Of a stretch of 64,000 nt of DNA, positions 44,483-54,446 are shown piece after piece. The DNA comes from Halobacillus dabanensis (GTDB lineage Bacteria; Bacillota; Bacilli; Bacillales; Halobacillaceae), in assembly GCF_900114165.1 (NCBI RefSeq), contig NZ_FOSB01000002.1, forward strand, positions 496,001 to 560,000. The letters are read 5' to 3'. The position numbers and the translations under genes are program-made. Position 1 is the stretch's first letter. Every line of letters begins with the position of its first letter. The notes beneath the pieces are model-generated. The model ran no database searches and was not told the DNA's origin. It saw only the letters and a list, made by a program, of their open reading frames with translations.

Positions 44483-45820
44483 ATGACCGAAACCCAAATT
44501 TTGCAAGATAAAAGAAGGAAATATGTCCCTAGGGGAGTGAGTAATAGTAATTTAAATATTGCTCAGCATGCTTCTGGTGCTACGGTTACAGATTTAGATC
44601 AAAACGAATGGATCGACTTTGCGGGTGCCATCGGAACATTGAATGTAGGTCATAGTCACCCTAAAGTAACCCAGTCAGTGAATAAACAGATGGATAGCTT
44701 TTTACATCCTGGTTTTAACGTAATGATGTATGAAGGGTACATCAACTTAGCCGAAAAATTATGTAATATCACTCCTGGGTCATTCGATAAGCAAGCCATC
44801 CTCTTTAATTCAGGGGCGGAAGCTGTGGAGAATGCTGTCAAGGTTTCTCGGAGATTTACAAAGAGGCAAGCGGTTGTGACATTTAAACGCGGTTTCCATG
44901 GCAGAACAAATTTGACCATGGGTATGACAAGCAAAGTGAAACCGTATAAATTTGGATTCGGACCTTTTTCACCCGAAGTTTATCAAGCGCCCTATCCTTA
45001 CCCCTACCATAAAGCAGAGGGACAGTCTGAAGAAGATTATACCGACCAAATGATTGAAGAATTTAAAGAGTTTTTCGTAGCTACCGTGGCTCCTGAAATG
45101 GTGGCATGCGTAGTGATGGAGCCGATTCAAGGGGAAGGCGGATTCATCATTCCTCCCAAAAGATTTGTCCAGTTTGTAGATTCGTTCTGTAAGGAACATG
45201 GGATTGTTTTTGTAGCAGATGAAATACAAACGGGATTTGGACGCACGGGAAAACTTTTTGCCATAGAGCACTTCGGGGTTGTTCCTGATTTGATTACTGT
45301 TTCCAAATCATTAGCGGCGGGATTGCCACTAAGCGGTGTTGTAGGCAGACAAGATATATTAAATGCGGCAGAACCAGGAGAGCTAGGTGGGACATTCGCC
45401 GGTAACCCTGTTGCCTGTGCAGCAGCCTTAACTGTAATAGATGTTATTAAGGAAGAACATTTGCTTGAAAAAGCAGAACACATTGGCCAAACAATGGAGA
45501 ATAAGTTAGAAGAGCTGGCAGGAAAACATGAGTTCATGGGAGAGATCCGCCGTCTTGGGGCCATGGTTGCTGTAGAGATCGTAACTAACCGTACAGATAA
45601 ACTACCAAATAAACAGAAAACAGCTGAGATCACTAAATATGCTAACGAAAATGGTCTATTGTTACTTTCCTCTGGTTTAAACGGGAATGTCATTCGGTTT
45701 TTAGCCCCCCTGGTTATCACAGATGAGGAGCTCACGAAAGGTCTATCTATTCTAGAAGATGCATTTGAACAAAAGGAAAAGGTGGGAGGATTCCATGGCA
45801 AATCACATTCAAGTATATAA
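44483..45820 (+). CDS. gabT: 4-aminobutyrate-type class III aminotransferase
   Basis: This 445-residue class III aminotransferase has [13 protein letters not shown] near residue 118, the HGRTN segment, EPIQGEGGF near 214, the [12 protein letters not shown] motif near 247 and the PLP-lysine in [13 protein letters not shown] near 280. It moves the amino group of GABA, or of a similar omega-amino acid, to 2-oxoglutarate, giving succinate semialdehyde. The start at 44483 follows GGAGGG. The dehydrogenase gene overlaps its end by 26 bp. Confidence 0.9.
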   Translation: MTETQILQDKRRKYVPRGVSNSNLNIAQHASGATVTDLDQNEWIDFAGAIGTLNVGHSHPKVTQSVNKQMDSFLHPGFNVMMYEGYINLAEKLCNITPGSFDKQAILFNSGAEAVENAVKVSRRFTKRQAVVTFKRGFHGRTNLTMGMTSKVKPYKFGFGPFSPEVYQAPYPYPYHKAEGQSEEDYTDQMIEEFKEFFVATVAPEMVACVVMEPIQGEGGFIIPPKRFVQFVDSFCKEHGIVFVADEIQTGFGRTGKLFAIEHFGVVPDLITVSKSLAAGLPLSGVVGRQDILNAAEPGELGGTFAGNPVACAAALTVIDVIKEEHLLEKAEHIGQTMENKLEELAGKHEFMGEIRRLGAMVAVEIVTNRTDKLPNKQKTAEITKYANENGLLLLSSGLNGNVIRFLAPLVITDEELTKGLSILEDAFEQKEKVGGFHGKSHSSI

Positions 45821-47192
45821 TCCAGCTTCGGGAGAACTTATCAAAGAAGTACCTATGAATACAAAGGAACAAATTAATCAATCATTAGCGAATGGCCATA
45901 TGGAATTTAAAAAATGGTCCCGCACAGATGCTCACACGAGATCCAAGTTATTGAAAGATTGGTCACGAGTCATCCAGGAGAACAAGGAAAAAATAGCAGA
46001 AGTGATGACATTAGAAAATGGAAAGCCATTAAAGGAGTCGATAGGAGAAGTTAACTATGCGACTAGTTATATTGATTGGTATGCGGAAGAAGCGACCCGC
46101 ATTTATGGGCGTACGGTCCCTGCTTCCTCTCCATCGAAACGAATCATTGTCAATCGCCAGCCAATCGGACTGGTTGCAGCTATAACCCCTTGGAATTTTC
46201 CTGCAGCGATGATGACAAGAAAGGCTGCTCCTGCTTTAGCCGCGGGTTGCACTTTTATAGTCAAGCCAGCAGAGGAGACTCCTTTAACAACCATGAAGCT
46301 AATCGAGTTAGCACACGACGTAGGAATACCGAAAGATGCCATTCAATATGTCAATGGCAATGGACCAGAGATTGGTTCCTTATTTACAGATAGTGAACAT
46401 GTTAGGAAAATTACTTTCACAGGTTCGACCCCTGTCGGCAAAACTTTAATACGTAATAGTGCAGACACGGTTAAACATGTAACGATGGAATTGGGTGGGC
46501 ATGCCCCCTTGATTGTCGCGGAAGATGCCGATCTAGACTTTGCAGTTACTCAAACAATCATTTCTAAATTCAGAAACGCTGGTCAAACGTGTGTATGTGC
46601 AAACCGTGTAATCGTGCATGAGAATATTATTGATTCATTTTCTGAAAAACTAGCAAAAGCAGTCAGCACCTTGAAAGTCGGTCACGGTTTAGACAATGAT
46701 ACAGACATAGGCCCAATAATAAATGAAAAGGGATATCGTAAAATCGTCAACCAAGTGAATGATGCACTAGATAAAGGAGCCGAAGTACTTGTAGGAAATA
46801 AGTTCAGTGCTAATAAAGAACAGGATACGTACTTCGTACATCCAACTATTTTACAAAATATAGACGAGAGTATGAACATCATGCATGAGGAAACATTCGG
46901 GCCGGTAATCCCCCTCGTAAGCTTCAAAGAAATTGATGAAGCTGTGGAGTTGGCTAACCATACCCCTTATGGCCTTGCCGCATATTTCTTTACAAATGAT
47001 TACCGGGTCGGCACATACCTCCAGGAGCATTTAGACTTTGGAATCATAGGATGGAATGACGGGGCACCATCTGGAGCGCATGTCCCATTTGGCGGCATGA
47101 AAGAAAGTGGTTTAGGTCGTGAAGGTGGAGCAGAAGGGATCGAACCCTACTTGGAAACAAAATATGTATCAGTTGGAGGTTATGATTTTTAA
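45795..47192 (+). CDS. gabD: Succinate-semialdehyde-type aldehyde dehydrogenase
   Basis: This 465-residue aldehyde dehydrogenase has [20 protein letters not shown] near residue 138, FTGSTPVGK, the general-base Glu in [10 protein letters not shown] near 240 and the catalytic Cys in [11 protein letters not shown] near 274. It oxidises succinate semialdehyde to succinate with NAD(P). The start at 45795 follows GGGAGG; the overlap with gabT indicates coupled translation. The last codons lie in a GGAGGTTAT/ATAACCTCC hairpin. Together the pair completes GABA breakdown into the citric-acid cycle. Confidence 0.9.
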   Translation: MANHIQVYNPASGELIKEVPMNTKEQINQSLANGHMEFKKWSRTDAHTRSKLLKDWSRVIQENKEKIAEVMTLENGKPLKESIGEVNYATSYIDWYAEEATRIYGRTVPASSPSKRIIVNRQPIGLVAAITPWNFPAAMMTRKAAPALAAGCTFIVKPAEETPLTTMKLIELAHDVGIPKDAIQYVNGNGPEIGSLFTDSEHVRKITFTGSTPVGKTLIRNSADTVKHVTMELGGHAPLIVAEDADLDFAVTQTIISKFRNAGQTCVCANRVIVHENIIDSFSEKLAKAVSTLKVGHGLDNDTDIGPIINEKGYRKIVNQVNDALDKGAEVLVGNKFSANKEQDTYFVHPTILQNIDESMNIMHEETFGPVIPLVSFKEIDEAVELANHTPYGLAAYFFTNDYRVGTYLQEHLDFGIIGWNDGAPSGAHVPFGGMKESGLGREGGAEGIEPYLETKYVSVGGYDF

Positions 47193-47209
47193 ATAACCTC
47201 CAACTGCTG

Positions 47210-47245
47210 CGCACCCCTTATATACATGAGTGGTGCGCTTTGTTA
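47210..47245 (+). terminator. Terminator of the gabT-gabD operon
   Basis: GCGCACC (47210-47216) pairs with GGTGCGC (47233-47239), followed by TTTGTTATT. Confidence 0.8.
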
Positions 47246-47330
47246 TTATCGTTTCTCTATTCACAGAACAGGTTATTTGGATGATAGACTTTTTTACGGA
47301 CATTGTATCATCCAACTCTACAACTCTTCA

Positions 47331-47375
47331 TTAGTGTGAAAGGGCGTTAACGCAATAGAGGTCAGGCACTAAAAA
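47331..47375 (+). repeat. Short dispersed repeat, copy 5
   Basis: TTAGTGTGAAAGGGCGTTAA followed by AATAGAGGTCAGGCACTAAA. Lies in the spacer before the flavin reductase stop. Confidence 0.65.
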
Positions 47376-47377
47376 AA

Positions 47378-47986
47378 TTACTTTATATTATCATCAGGTA
47401 ATGAAAAGAAATTCTTATTTTCACTAAACACATTCGCCAGACGCCCAAGTGGACGCAACTGATCCAGATCCACTTTATATTGCTCCTTATAATAATCTTC
47501 CTGAATGTGATATACCACCATTTCCCCAATAATTAAATGATCACTGCCAAGCTTGATGATTTGATTTAGTTTACATTCCATTTGAATCGGCGCTTCTTTT
47601 ACTCGCATTGCCTTCACTTTTTCACTAGGAACTGGCGTAAGCCCCGCTTCTGCAAATTCATCGATATCGCTAGGGAAGTTTTCAGCGGATTTTTGCACTT
47701 CATTCCCTAGGGTGGTGGAAGATATATTGATGACAAACTCTTCCGTTGCCCTGATATTTTCCAACGTATCTTTGACTGTCCCTTCTCTTTCTCCCACGCC
47801 CGGTCCAACGGATATACAAAGCATCGGCGGGTTTCTGGATGCTACGGTAAAAAAGCTGTATGGCGCTAAGTTCAACTGGCCATCGCTCGATATCGTGGAC
47901 ACCCAGGCGATCGGACGCGGTACTACTGCTCCTGACAATAATTTATACACATTTTTCGTCTCTAGTTCATCAGGACAAAACTTCAT
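47378..47986 (-). CDS. Flavin reductase-like domain protein (flavoredoxin type)
   Basis: This 202-residue FMN-binding split-barrel protein has the GAVVPRPIAWVST motif near residue 20, APYSFFTVASRNPP and a conserved FVINISS strand. Such proteins bind FMN and reduce flavin or act as flavoredoxins; some serve hydroxylases. It is the last gene after the MFS permease (26 bp), on the same strand as the CoA-transferase and HMG-CoA lyase genes. Its link to that pathway is unclear. Confidence 0.85.
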   Translation of the reverse strand: MKFCPDELETKNVYKLLSGAVVPRPIAWVSTISSDGQLNLAPYSFFTVASRNPPMLCISVGPGVGEREGTVKDTLENIRATEEFVINISSTTLGNEVQKSAENFPSDIDEFAEAGLTPVPSEKVKAMRVKEAPIQMECKLNQIIKLGSDHLIIGEMVVYHIQEDYYKEQYKVDLDQLRPLGRLANVFSENKNFFSLPDDNIK

Positions 47987-48012
47987 GACTTATTCAGCTC
48001 CTGTTCCCAAAT

Positions 48013-49260
48013 TTAAGCTCTTTTTTTCATTTTATTTAATTGTTTTAGCAGGACCATCACAATAATCATAAGCACTGTAATCATCAGCCATCCGAGCGTA
48101 TACCCTTGGCTCTGATCAACAATGAGCCCAAATAATGGAGGGAATAGGATGACTCCTAAAGAACCTAATGTAATGCTGAATCCACTGGACAAGCCTGCCT
48201 GTTCTTTGGGGACAAGTTCTGAAGCAAGGTTCATCCATATTCCATTGAATCCGGATACAGCAAAGCCGAACAGGAAAAACAATGGCACAAGAATTCCATA
48301 TGACGTTCCCTTAGGGAGAAAAGCAACAACAGCACTTGCAACAAGAGTGATGGTGACAATAATCGCCATCACCTTCAACCGTTCTCCCCCAAATATCCGA
48401 TCACTGATTATTCCCCAAACAATCCTTCCGAGAGAACCTCCTGCTTCCGAAAAGACTAGTAAGAGTCCAGCTAAAACTAAATGGATTCCGATTTGCTCAT
48501 ATGTAAAAAGAACGAGGTAGGTATTTAAACACATTTGTGACCCATTGATCCCCATCGCACTGAAACTGATAAATAATAATGGTTTATTTTTGGCCATAAG
48601 GGTAAGCGAGGAGAAAGTATCCTTCAGTGACGTTTTCTGTGGTTTTACAGGACTCTCCTCTTTTGGATCCCGATATAGGAAAAAAGCTATCACACCTGCA
48701 GCAATTAATACAAAACAGGAAATCATTACAACGGTTCGCCAGCCGTAAGTTTCCGCAAGCGGGATTAATAAAATGGCAGATAGCGCAGAACCGAATGTGA
48801 TGCCCATTTGCTTGATCCCCATTGCAGTACCTCTTTGCTTTTGGCTGAACCAATAGACAATTCCACGGTTTGTGGTAGGGTGCATTCCTCCATAACCGAG
48901 TCCACCGACCATAATAAGCAAGAGAACTACCCAGTAATTTGTCTGTAAGGTCATAAACAAAAAACTGACTGCTACAAGGGAAGACATCACCGCCAATAAT
49001 GGCCTGGAGCCAAACCGGTCAGCAAGAAGACCTGTTGGAATAGAAGCTACCGCCTGCCCCAGAAATAAGGCAGACGGCAGAAGACCAACTTGTGCTTTAG
49101 TTAACAATAGATCCTCCTCGATGAATACACTCAAAGGGCCAAGGCTCCTCCCGATGAATGCAACCATAATCTGAGCCATAAGCAGCCACAATAACATTCG
49201 CCAGGGGCTATACGATTGTGTATATGGTAAATTCATGGCAAAATTTCTCACGAGACTCAT
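48013..49260 (-). CDS. MFS transporter
   Basis: This 415-residue 12-helix major-facilitator protein has the loop motif GLLADRFGSRPLLAV near residue 80 and a WYW-type C-terminal half typical of organic-anion/sugar-acid carriers (GudP/ExuT-like pattern). It lies between the sodium symporter and the flavin reductase in the same direction. The start is uncertain: the site before ATG 49260 is weak and close, and GTG or ATG codons a few residues later are possible. Two importers in one set suggest more than one substrate or a separate exporter. Confidence 0.82.
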   Translation of the reverse strand: MSLVRNFAMNLPYTQSYSPWRMLLWLLMAQIMVAFIGRSLGPLSVFIEEDLLLTKAQVGLLPSALFLGQAVASIPTGLLADRFGSRPLLAVMSSLVAVSFLFMTLQTNYWVVLLLIMVGGLGYGGMHPTTNRGIVYWFSQKQRGTAMGIKQMGITFGSALSAILLIPLAETYGWRTVVMISCFVLIAAGVIAFFLYRDPKEESPVKPQKTSLKDTFSSLTLMAKNKPLLFISFSAMGINGSQMCLNTYLVLFTYEQIGIHLVLAGLLLVFSEAGGSLGRIVWGIISDRIFGGERLKVMAIIVTITLVASAVVAFLPKGTSYGILVPLFFLFGFAVSGFNGIWMNLASELVPKEQAGLSSGFSITLGSLGVILFPPLFGLIVDQSQGYTLGWLMITVLMIIVMVLLKQLNKMKKRA

Positions 49261-49300
49261 CTCTTTTCTATCAAACTACTTTATTAATGCTATTGTCCAT

Positions 49301-50788
49301 CTACATACCAATGACTTGTTTCGCTTCTTCTTCTTCCACGACAGAAACCGTCATTACAAGGCTTCCAATGACACAGACTCCTAGATTGATTAGAAGTCCC
49401 CATAACCCGCTGGCAACTCCAAGCAAGGAATAGTCGAAGAACGTCATGACAGAGGCTATGATGGTACCTGTAAGCATACCTGCAAATACTGCCTTAGAAT
49501 GAAGGCGATTCCAATACAGCCCTAGAATTAAGCCTGGAGCTATTTGAATGAGGAGCTCAAATTTCAATACAAATATTTCGTATAGAGTTGCCGGTGGAAA
49601 CCATGCAACTAAGATAAGAATCCCTACGGCCACAATTCCAACCAATTTACCTACGAGAAGTTTCTTATGCTGGGAAGCTTCCGGATTAATGTATGTCCCG
49701 TAGAGATCATTGGAAATGATGGAAGAAAAGGTAAGTAACACAGAATCAGCTGTGGAAACAATCGCTGCAATCACTCCACCAAACAAAAGGACCATGGCCC
49801 AATAAAAAATCACATTTTGGCTTGCTACTGCACTCGCCATCATTCCCACCAATTGTTCCGATTCCCCCTCAGACAAACCAGGAAAAGCATTGATTCCTAT
49901 GATTCCAATAATGAACACAACGCCAGCTGTTAAAAACGGCATCCAGGCCATTCTGCTGAACGAGCGTTTTAAAGTTCGTTCGTTTTTTGCAGCGAATATC
50001 CGTTGAATGGCATGAGGATAAACAGCGGCACCTATACCGATCAGAACTAACAAGCTGAACCAATTGACAACACCAGGTCCATCAGGAACTCCTAATTTTT
50101 CAGGAGAGTACGCTTGCATGTAATCAGCGGATGTCGGCAATCCTCCAAAGTAAATGATAGAACCAATCAAAAGCATAAACACACCAAACAAGAGCGCGAT
50201 GCCTTGCATGGTATCTGTATATGCGACCGAACGCATGCCTCCAAGCCAACCATAAATAATCATGATCACTACGAAGAATACGACACCAACTTGATAAGGA
50301 ATCGTTCCTCCGGTCAACCCGGACACACCTTGTCCAATCGCAACAAGTTGTTCAAGCAAATAGTTACCTAGTCCGTAGAGCATCAATAGAGATGCCAAAA
50401 TAGTAACTGCTTTGGATTTGAAACGTTTTTCAAACCATTGAGCGGGGGTAACCAACTTATATTTCTTACCCATCGAATATAACCTTGGAGCAAACAATAA
50501 ATAGGCCATGATAATCATGATGAAGAAAGGCACGGATACTAAGTATTCAAAACCCATACGGTAAGCAGAAGGGGGATATCCAACCACTGTATTCCCACTA
50601 TATTGAGTAGCAAAAAAAGTGAAAAACAACACCATGACACCAAGCCCTCTACCACCGAGGTAATATTCATCCAGACTCTGATGGATATTCCGATTACGTA
50701 AGTACGTGATAACCCCTACACCCAGCATAATCAACCCATACATCAATAGAATCAAGATACCTGACCAACCTGAAAAAGCTAAATCCAT
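49301..50788 (-). CDS. Sodium:solute symporter (SSS family)
   Basis: This 495-residue SSS transporter has 13 helices and the family pattern YYLGGRGLGVMVLFFTFFATQYSGNT near residue 42 with a later GGMRSVAYTDTMQG. It uses the sodium gradient to take up an organic acid, amino acid or vitamin. It follows the 85-residue protein by three bases, so they form a pair like PanF/YhdT or DUF4212-type symporter modules. By context the cargo may be the acid activated by the CoA-transferase upstream. Confidence 0.9.
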   Translation of the reverse strand: MDLAFSGWSGILILLMYGLIMLGVGVITYLRNRNIHQSLDEYYLGGRGLGVMVLFFTFFATQYSGNTVVGYPPSAYRMGFEYLVSVPFFIMIIMAYLLFAPRLYSMGKKYKLVTPAQWFEKRFKSKAVTILASLLMLYGLGNYLLEQLVAIGQGVSGLTGGTIPYQVGVVFFVVIMIIYGWLGGMRSVAYTDTMQGIALLFGVFMLLIGSIIYFGGLPTSADYMQAYSPEKLGVPDGPGVVNWFSLLVLIGIGAAVYPHAIQRIFAAKNERTLKRSFSRMAWMPFLTAGVVFIIGIIGINAFPGLSEGESEQLVGMMASAVASQNVIFYWAMVLLFGGVIAAIVSTADSVLLTFSSIISNDLYGTYINPEASQHKKLLVGKLVGIVAVGILILVAWFPPATLYEIFVLKFELLIQIAPGLILGLYWNRLHSKAVFAGMLTGTIIASVMTFFDYSLLGVASGLWGLLINLGVCVIGSLVMTVSVVEEEEAKQVIGM

Positions 50789-50791
50789 GGA

Positions 50792-51049
50792 TTATCGCAC
50801 CCCTTTCTTCATCTCTTCTTTTTCCTCTTCCTCTTCTTCCAGCATCCAGTGGTACTTTAGTACATACGATAAAAATGCAGACAACAATAGAGATGCAAAA
50901 ATGATCAATAGTGCCCAGAGGGGGATGCCGTAAATAAGTATTTCACCAAAGCTGGTCGGAAAATACCATGGTGTAATCAAAGCTAATAAAATACCAAAAA
51001 CAATCCATAGCTTCCAATTTTTAATCGGTTCTCTTTTTGATTTATCCAA
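50792..51049 (-). CDS. Small two-helix partner of the SSS symporter
   Basis: This 85-residue protein has a basic N-terminus, two transmembrane helices (about 15-34 and 42-64) and a C-terminal run of glutamates and lysines (EEEEEEKEE). Start TTG at 51049, seven bases after GGAGG. Small proteins of this type are encoded next to SSS transporters and are thought to be accessory subunits. The 261-bp gap to HMG-CoA lyase upstream may hold its own promoter. Confidence 0.78.
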   Translation of the reverse strand: MDKSKREPIKNWKLWIVFGILLALITPWYFPTSFGEILIYGIPLWALLIIFASLLLSAFLSYVLKYHWMLEEEEEEKEEMKKGVR

Positions 51050-51310
51050 GAATAAGCCTCCTTAATGTCTAAATTTTCAGATATAAAATGGTATAAAAAA
51101 ATACTCCTTCTCCCCATACTCATTCCCTCCAGGAGCAACATGGTATCCGGGTGCTACTCTTTGACATCTCCCTATAAATCCTCCCCTGCAAAATGGAGAA
51201 TGCCAGCTAAACATGTTCCTCCATGAACAAGAGGCAGGTTCAATGATTACCAAAGTCGCTGGTCCTGATAAAAATATAAGCTTTAAACCATACCTTCATG
51301 GTCTCTTCTT

Positions 51311-52225
51311 TTACGTGTAAGAAATAGAATGCAAGTCTGTGATTTTACCAGCTTTAATGATCTGACCTGGTAACTCATGGTTTAAGGTCTTTTCAAGATC
51401 TTTAGAAATCTCGATCAACTGATCAAGGTTTACGTTCATGTCATACCCCATGAAAGCGAGCATGTGAACAAGGTCCTCTGTACAAATATTTCCGGTTGCT
51501 CCCGGAGCGAATGGGCAGCCACCTAATCCGCCTAAAGAGGCATCAAACCTTGTGACACCGGCACGTATTCCTTCCATTACGTTCGCAAGCCCCATGCCAC
51601 GGGTATTATGGAAATGCAATGTGACGGGAAGCTCCGGCCAACGACCAAGAACCCTTTCACACAATTGGTAGACCTGCTTCGGTGTCGCCATTCCTGTCGT
51701 ATCTGCGAGTGTAATGCTATCTGCCCCTAGTTCAAGATACTTGTCTATCAGTTCCATCACACGATTTTCATCAATACTCCCTTCAAATGGACACCCGAAA
51801 GTAGTTGCTAAGGTTCCATTCATGGCAATTCCTGTTCCTGCGAGGAAACTCGAAATATCATGAAAGCTCGAGAATGATTCCTCCACTGTACGGCGTACGT
51901 TTTTACGATTATGTGTTTCACTGACAGAAGCAACTAGATTAACTTCATCTGCTTTACAAAAAGCCGCGCGTTCTGCCCCTTTCACATTTGGAATCAGTGT
52001 CGTATACGTGACGCCCTCTTTGCGTTCAATCCCTTCCATCACTTCCTCCGCGTCTCTTAAGTTCGGGACGGCTTTCGGAGAAACAAAAGAAGTGACCTCG
52101 ATTTTATCGACCCCTGCATGACTTAAACGATCGATTAGGGCTATCTTTTTATCTGTCGGGACAAACTGATCCTCGATTTGAAAACCATCCCTTGTCACGA
52201 CTTCCTGAATAAAGATCCTTTCCAC
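51311..52225 (-). CDS. Hydroxymethylglutaryl-CoA lyase
   Basis: This 304-residue DRE-TIM metallolyase has the VTRDGFQ start strand, VTSFVSPKAVP near residue 45, metal ligands in HFHNTRG, and the GLGGCPFAPGATGN catalytic-Cys loop near residue 235. It splits 3-hydroxy-3-methylglutaryl-CoA to acetyl-CoA and acetoacetate. GTG start at 52225 after GAGGTGAGG. The neighbouring CoA-transferase suggests it acts on an acyl-CoA formed from a free acid, rather than in leucine degradation, since no leucine-degradation genes are near. A citramalyl-CoA-like substrate is the alternative. Confidence 0.9.
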   Translation of the reverse strand: MERIFIQEVVTRDGFQIEDQFVPTDKKIALIDRLSHAGVDKIEVTSFVSPKAVPNLRDAEEVMEGIERKEGVTYTTLIPNVKGAERAAFCKADEVNLVASVSETHNRKNVRRTVEESFSSFHDISSFLAGTGIAMNGTLATTFGCPFEGSIDENRVMELIDKYLELGADSITLADTTGMATPKQVYQLCERVLGRWPELPVTLHFHNTRGMGLANVMEGIRAGVTRFDASLGGLGGCPFAPGATGNICTEDLVHMLAFMGYDMNVNLDQLIEISKDLEKTLNHELPGQIIKAGKITDLHSISYT

Positions 52226-52242
52226 AATGCCTCACCTCTTCC

Positions 52243-53439
52243 TTAAATAATGCCTTGTTCTTTCAGCTTTTGAATCTTTTCCCCGTCATAGCTCAACCAA
52301 CTTTTCATCACTTCCTCGGTATGCTGTCCGAGTTCCGGACCAAGCCATTTAGTTCCACCTGGAGTCTCGCTCATTTTCGGTACAACCCCCGGAATTTTCA
52401 GGGACTCTTCTTCGTTCAGTTGGTAATCCTGGATCATTTCTCTGCTCAAATAATGCTCATCTTTTACGATGTCTTCGATGCTGTAAATGGGACCCGCAGG
52501 TACTCTAGCTTCATCAAGCTCTTCTAAGGCGTTTTCAAGAGTGAGTGTTTTGGTCCATTCTTCAATGACTTTATCAAGGTAATCAGCATGGGCTGCTCTT
52601 CCGCTATTAGTTTGGAAGCGCTCATCTTCAGCCACGTCGGATTTTCCAATGGCGTTCATCAACCTTTTGAAAATCGCATCCCCATTACCGCCGATGACAA
52701 TATACTTTCCATCACTGCACTGATATGTATTGGAAGGTGCTATACCAGGAAGAGAGGAACCCGTCCGTTCACGAACCGCACCAAGCTTATCAAATTCAGG
52801 AAGAGAGCCTTCCATCAAACTGAACACAGCCTCGTATAGGGCTACATCGACCACTTGACCTTTACCGGTACCTTTCACATCCCGATGGTAAATGGCCATC
52901 ATAGCACCTATTACGGAATACATCGCGGCAAGGGAATCTCCAAGGCTAATCCCCACCCGGGTCGGAGGAAGATCTGGATGGCCTGTAAGGTGACGTAGCC
53001 CGCCCATCGACTCACCAATACTTCCAAACCCTGGCTTATCACGATATGGACCTGTTTGCCCATAGCCAGATACCCTGACCATTACGAGACCCGGGTTAAT
53101 CGCAGATAGTTCTTCATAACCAAGATTCCATTTTTCTAAAGTTCCAGGCCTGAAGTTCTCAATAACGACATCACATTCTTTAACTAGTGATTTAATAATT
53201 TCCTGCCCTTCGTCACTCTTCAAATCAACTGTGATCGACTTCTTATTCCGGGACTGAAGTCTCCACCATAAGGATGTTCCTTCATAGACATGACGCCAAT
53301 CCCTCAGAGGATCACCTTTTTCGGGTGGCTCTACTTTGATTACATCTGCCCCGAATTCAGCCATCAACCTTCCAGCAAATGGCCCAGCAATCAGACTTCC
53401 TAACTCTAATACTTTAACTCCCTCTAAACTTTGACTCAT
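52243..53439 (-). CDS. Type III CoA-transferase (CaiB/BaiF family)
   Basis: This 398-residue family III CoA-transferase has the KVLELGSLIAGPFAGR N-terminus, the DVVIENFRPGTL segment near 100 and the catalytic Asp in GISLGDSLAAM near 168. It moves CoA from a donor such as acetyl- or succinyl-CoA to a carboxylic acid. It is 17 bp upstream of HMG-CoA lyase and starts after GAGGTG, so both are translated from one mRNA; free 3-hydroxy-3-methylglutarate is the simplest substrate for the pair. Confidence 0.9.
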   Translation of the reverse strand: MSQSLEGVKVLELGSLIAGPFAGRLMAEFGADVIKVEPPEKGDPLRDWRHVYEGTSLWWRLQSRNKKSITVDLKSDEGQEIIKSLVKECDVVIENFRPGTLEKWNLGYEELSAINPGLVMVRVSGYGQTGPYRDKPGFGSIGESMGGLRHLTGHPDLPPTRVGISLGDSLAAMYSVIGAMMAIYHRDVKGTGKGQVVDVALYEAVFSLMEGSLPEFDKLGAVRERTGSSLPGIAPSNTYQCSDGKYIVIGGNGDAIFKRLMNAIGKSDVAEDERFQTNSGRAAHADYLDKVIEEWTKTLTLENALEELDEARVPAGPIYSIEDIVKDEHYLSREMIQDYQLNEEESLKIPGVVPKMSETPGGTKWLGPELGQHTEEVMKSWLSYDGEKIQKLKEQGII

Positions 53440-53556
53440 TTAACTTCACCTCTTGTTTTTCACTTTCTATTGTTAACGCTTACAAACACACTAAAAAAGA
53501 AAACTTCCGGGCTATATTTTCATTGTTTTCTGAATCTTGTGATATATACTATCAAT

Positions 53557-53566
53557 TTGTATACAA
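53557..53566. promoter_or_regulatory. GntR/FCD operator palindrome, left copy
   Basis: TTGTATACAA, a perfect palindrome, repeated exactly at 53663-53672, 106 bp away. Typical of FCD-type GntR regulators; two sites suggest looping or independent control of the divergent units. Confidence 0.8.
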
Positions 53567-53601
53567 TAAATCAACCCATCTTGTGTAAAAATCTTTTACA
53601 A

Positions 53602-53627
53602 CCTTGATATAATGCGTTATATCAAGG
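53602..53627. promoter_or_regulatory. 26-bp inverted repeat midway between the two operator copies
   Basis: CCTTGATATAA (53602-53612) and TTATATCAAGG (53617-53627) are exact reverse complements with TGCG between. It includes a TATAAT. It may be a third regulator site or a cruciform. Confidence 0.75.
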
Positions 53628-53662
53628 AAACAAACATATAAAGCTTGAATGGTTATCACTGT

Positions 53663-53672
53663 TTGTATACAA
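53663..53672. promoter_or_regulatory. GntR/FCD operator palindrome, right copy
   Basis: TTGTATACAA, identical to the left copy, 22 bp before the regulator start codon; consistent with autoregulation. Confidence 0.8.
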
Positions 53673-53694
53673 TGAACGAAAGGGGTGTCATTTA

Positions 53695-54387
53695 ATGAGT
53701 GCTTACGAATACATAAAGCAAGCTATATTGCACGGGGAGTTCCCTCCTAAAATGCGGCTGACCGAAGAATTTTTAGCAAAAAAGCTGCAAATCAGCAGAA
53801 CTCCGATCAGGGAAGCCCTAAAGCAATTAGAAACAGAAGGATTAACGGTATCCATGAAACGCGGAGTCCGAGTCCGCCATTTCACAGAATTGGATATACG
53901 CCAAATCTATGACTTGAGAACTCTTTTGGAGGGGTACGCGGCTGCTCAGGCTGCCATCCACCGGACAGATTCAGACCTAGGAGAAATGGCTACAGCCAAT
54001 GATATGTATGAAAAAGCGATCGATCAGTACCTTGAAACAGGGGAAACAACCATTGAGGATATTTTAAAAATCAATCATAGTTTTCATGACTCTGTCATAC
54101 AAGCTTCCAAGAACCAGCATATCCATTCTCATATATCAAAAGTGGTCGTCGTACCATTGATCTTCCGCTCCTTCTATTGGTTCAATGCCGATCAGTTAAG
54201 ACATTCTCTTGATGCTCATAAAACAATTCTTAAAGCGATTGAAAAGCAGGATACAGAGCGGGCCCGGGTAGCTATGCATGAACACATTTATCATGGAAGA
54301 GATCAAGTAATGAAACATATAGATGTCATCGATCAGCAATACACAGGGGTGGAAGAACAGAAAGTATCCTTTCAAACAGAACGCTGA
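53695..54387 (+). CDS. GntR-family regulator, FCD/FadR type
   Basis: This 230-residue protein has a GntR winged helix (residues 1-65, ISRTPIREALKQLETEG) and an all-helical FCD domain with the usual Asp/His metal-ligand pattern (DLRTLLEGYAA, NHSFHDSVIQASKN, HKTILKAIE). FCD regulators respond to carboxylic acids or acyl-CoA. It faces the CoA-transferase operon across two copies of TTGTATACAA, its probable operator. Starts at ATG 53695 after AAAGGGG. Confidence 0.9.
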   Translation: MSAYEYIKQAILHGEFPPKMRLTEEFLAKKLQISRTPIREALKQLETEGLTVSMKRGVRVRHFTELDIRQIYDLRTLLEGYAAAQAAIHRTDSDLGEMATANDMYEKAIDQYLETGETTIEDILKINHSFHDSVIQASKNQHIHSHISKVVVVPLIFRSFYWFNADQLRHSLDAHKTILKAIEKQDTERARVAMHEHIYHGRDQVMKHIDVIDQQYTGVEEQKVSFQTER

Positions 54388-54446
54388 ACCGGATGAAGCA
54401 TGACTCTGGACCATTCCAGAGGATAAGATTAAAACAATCAAATACA

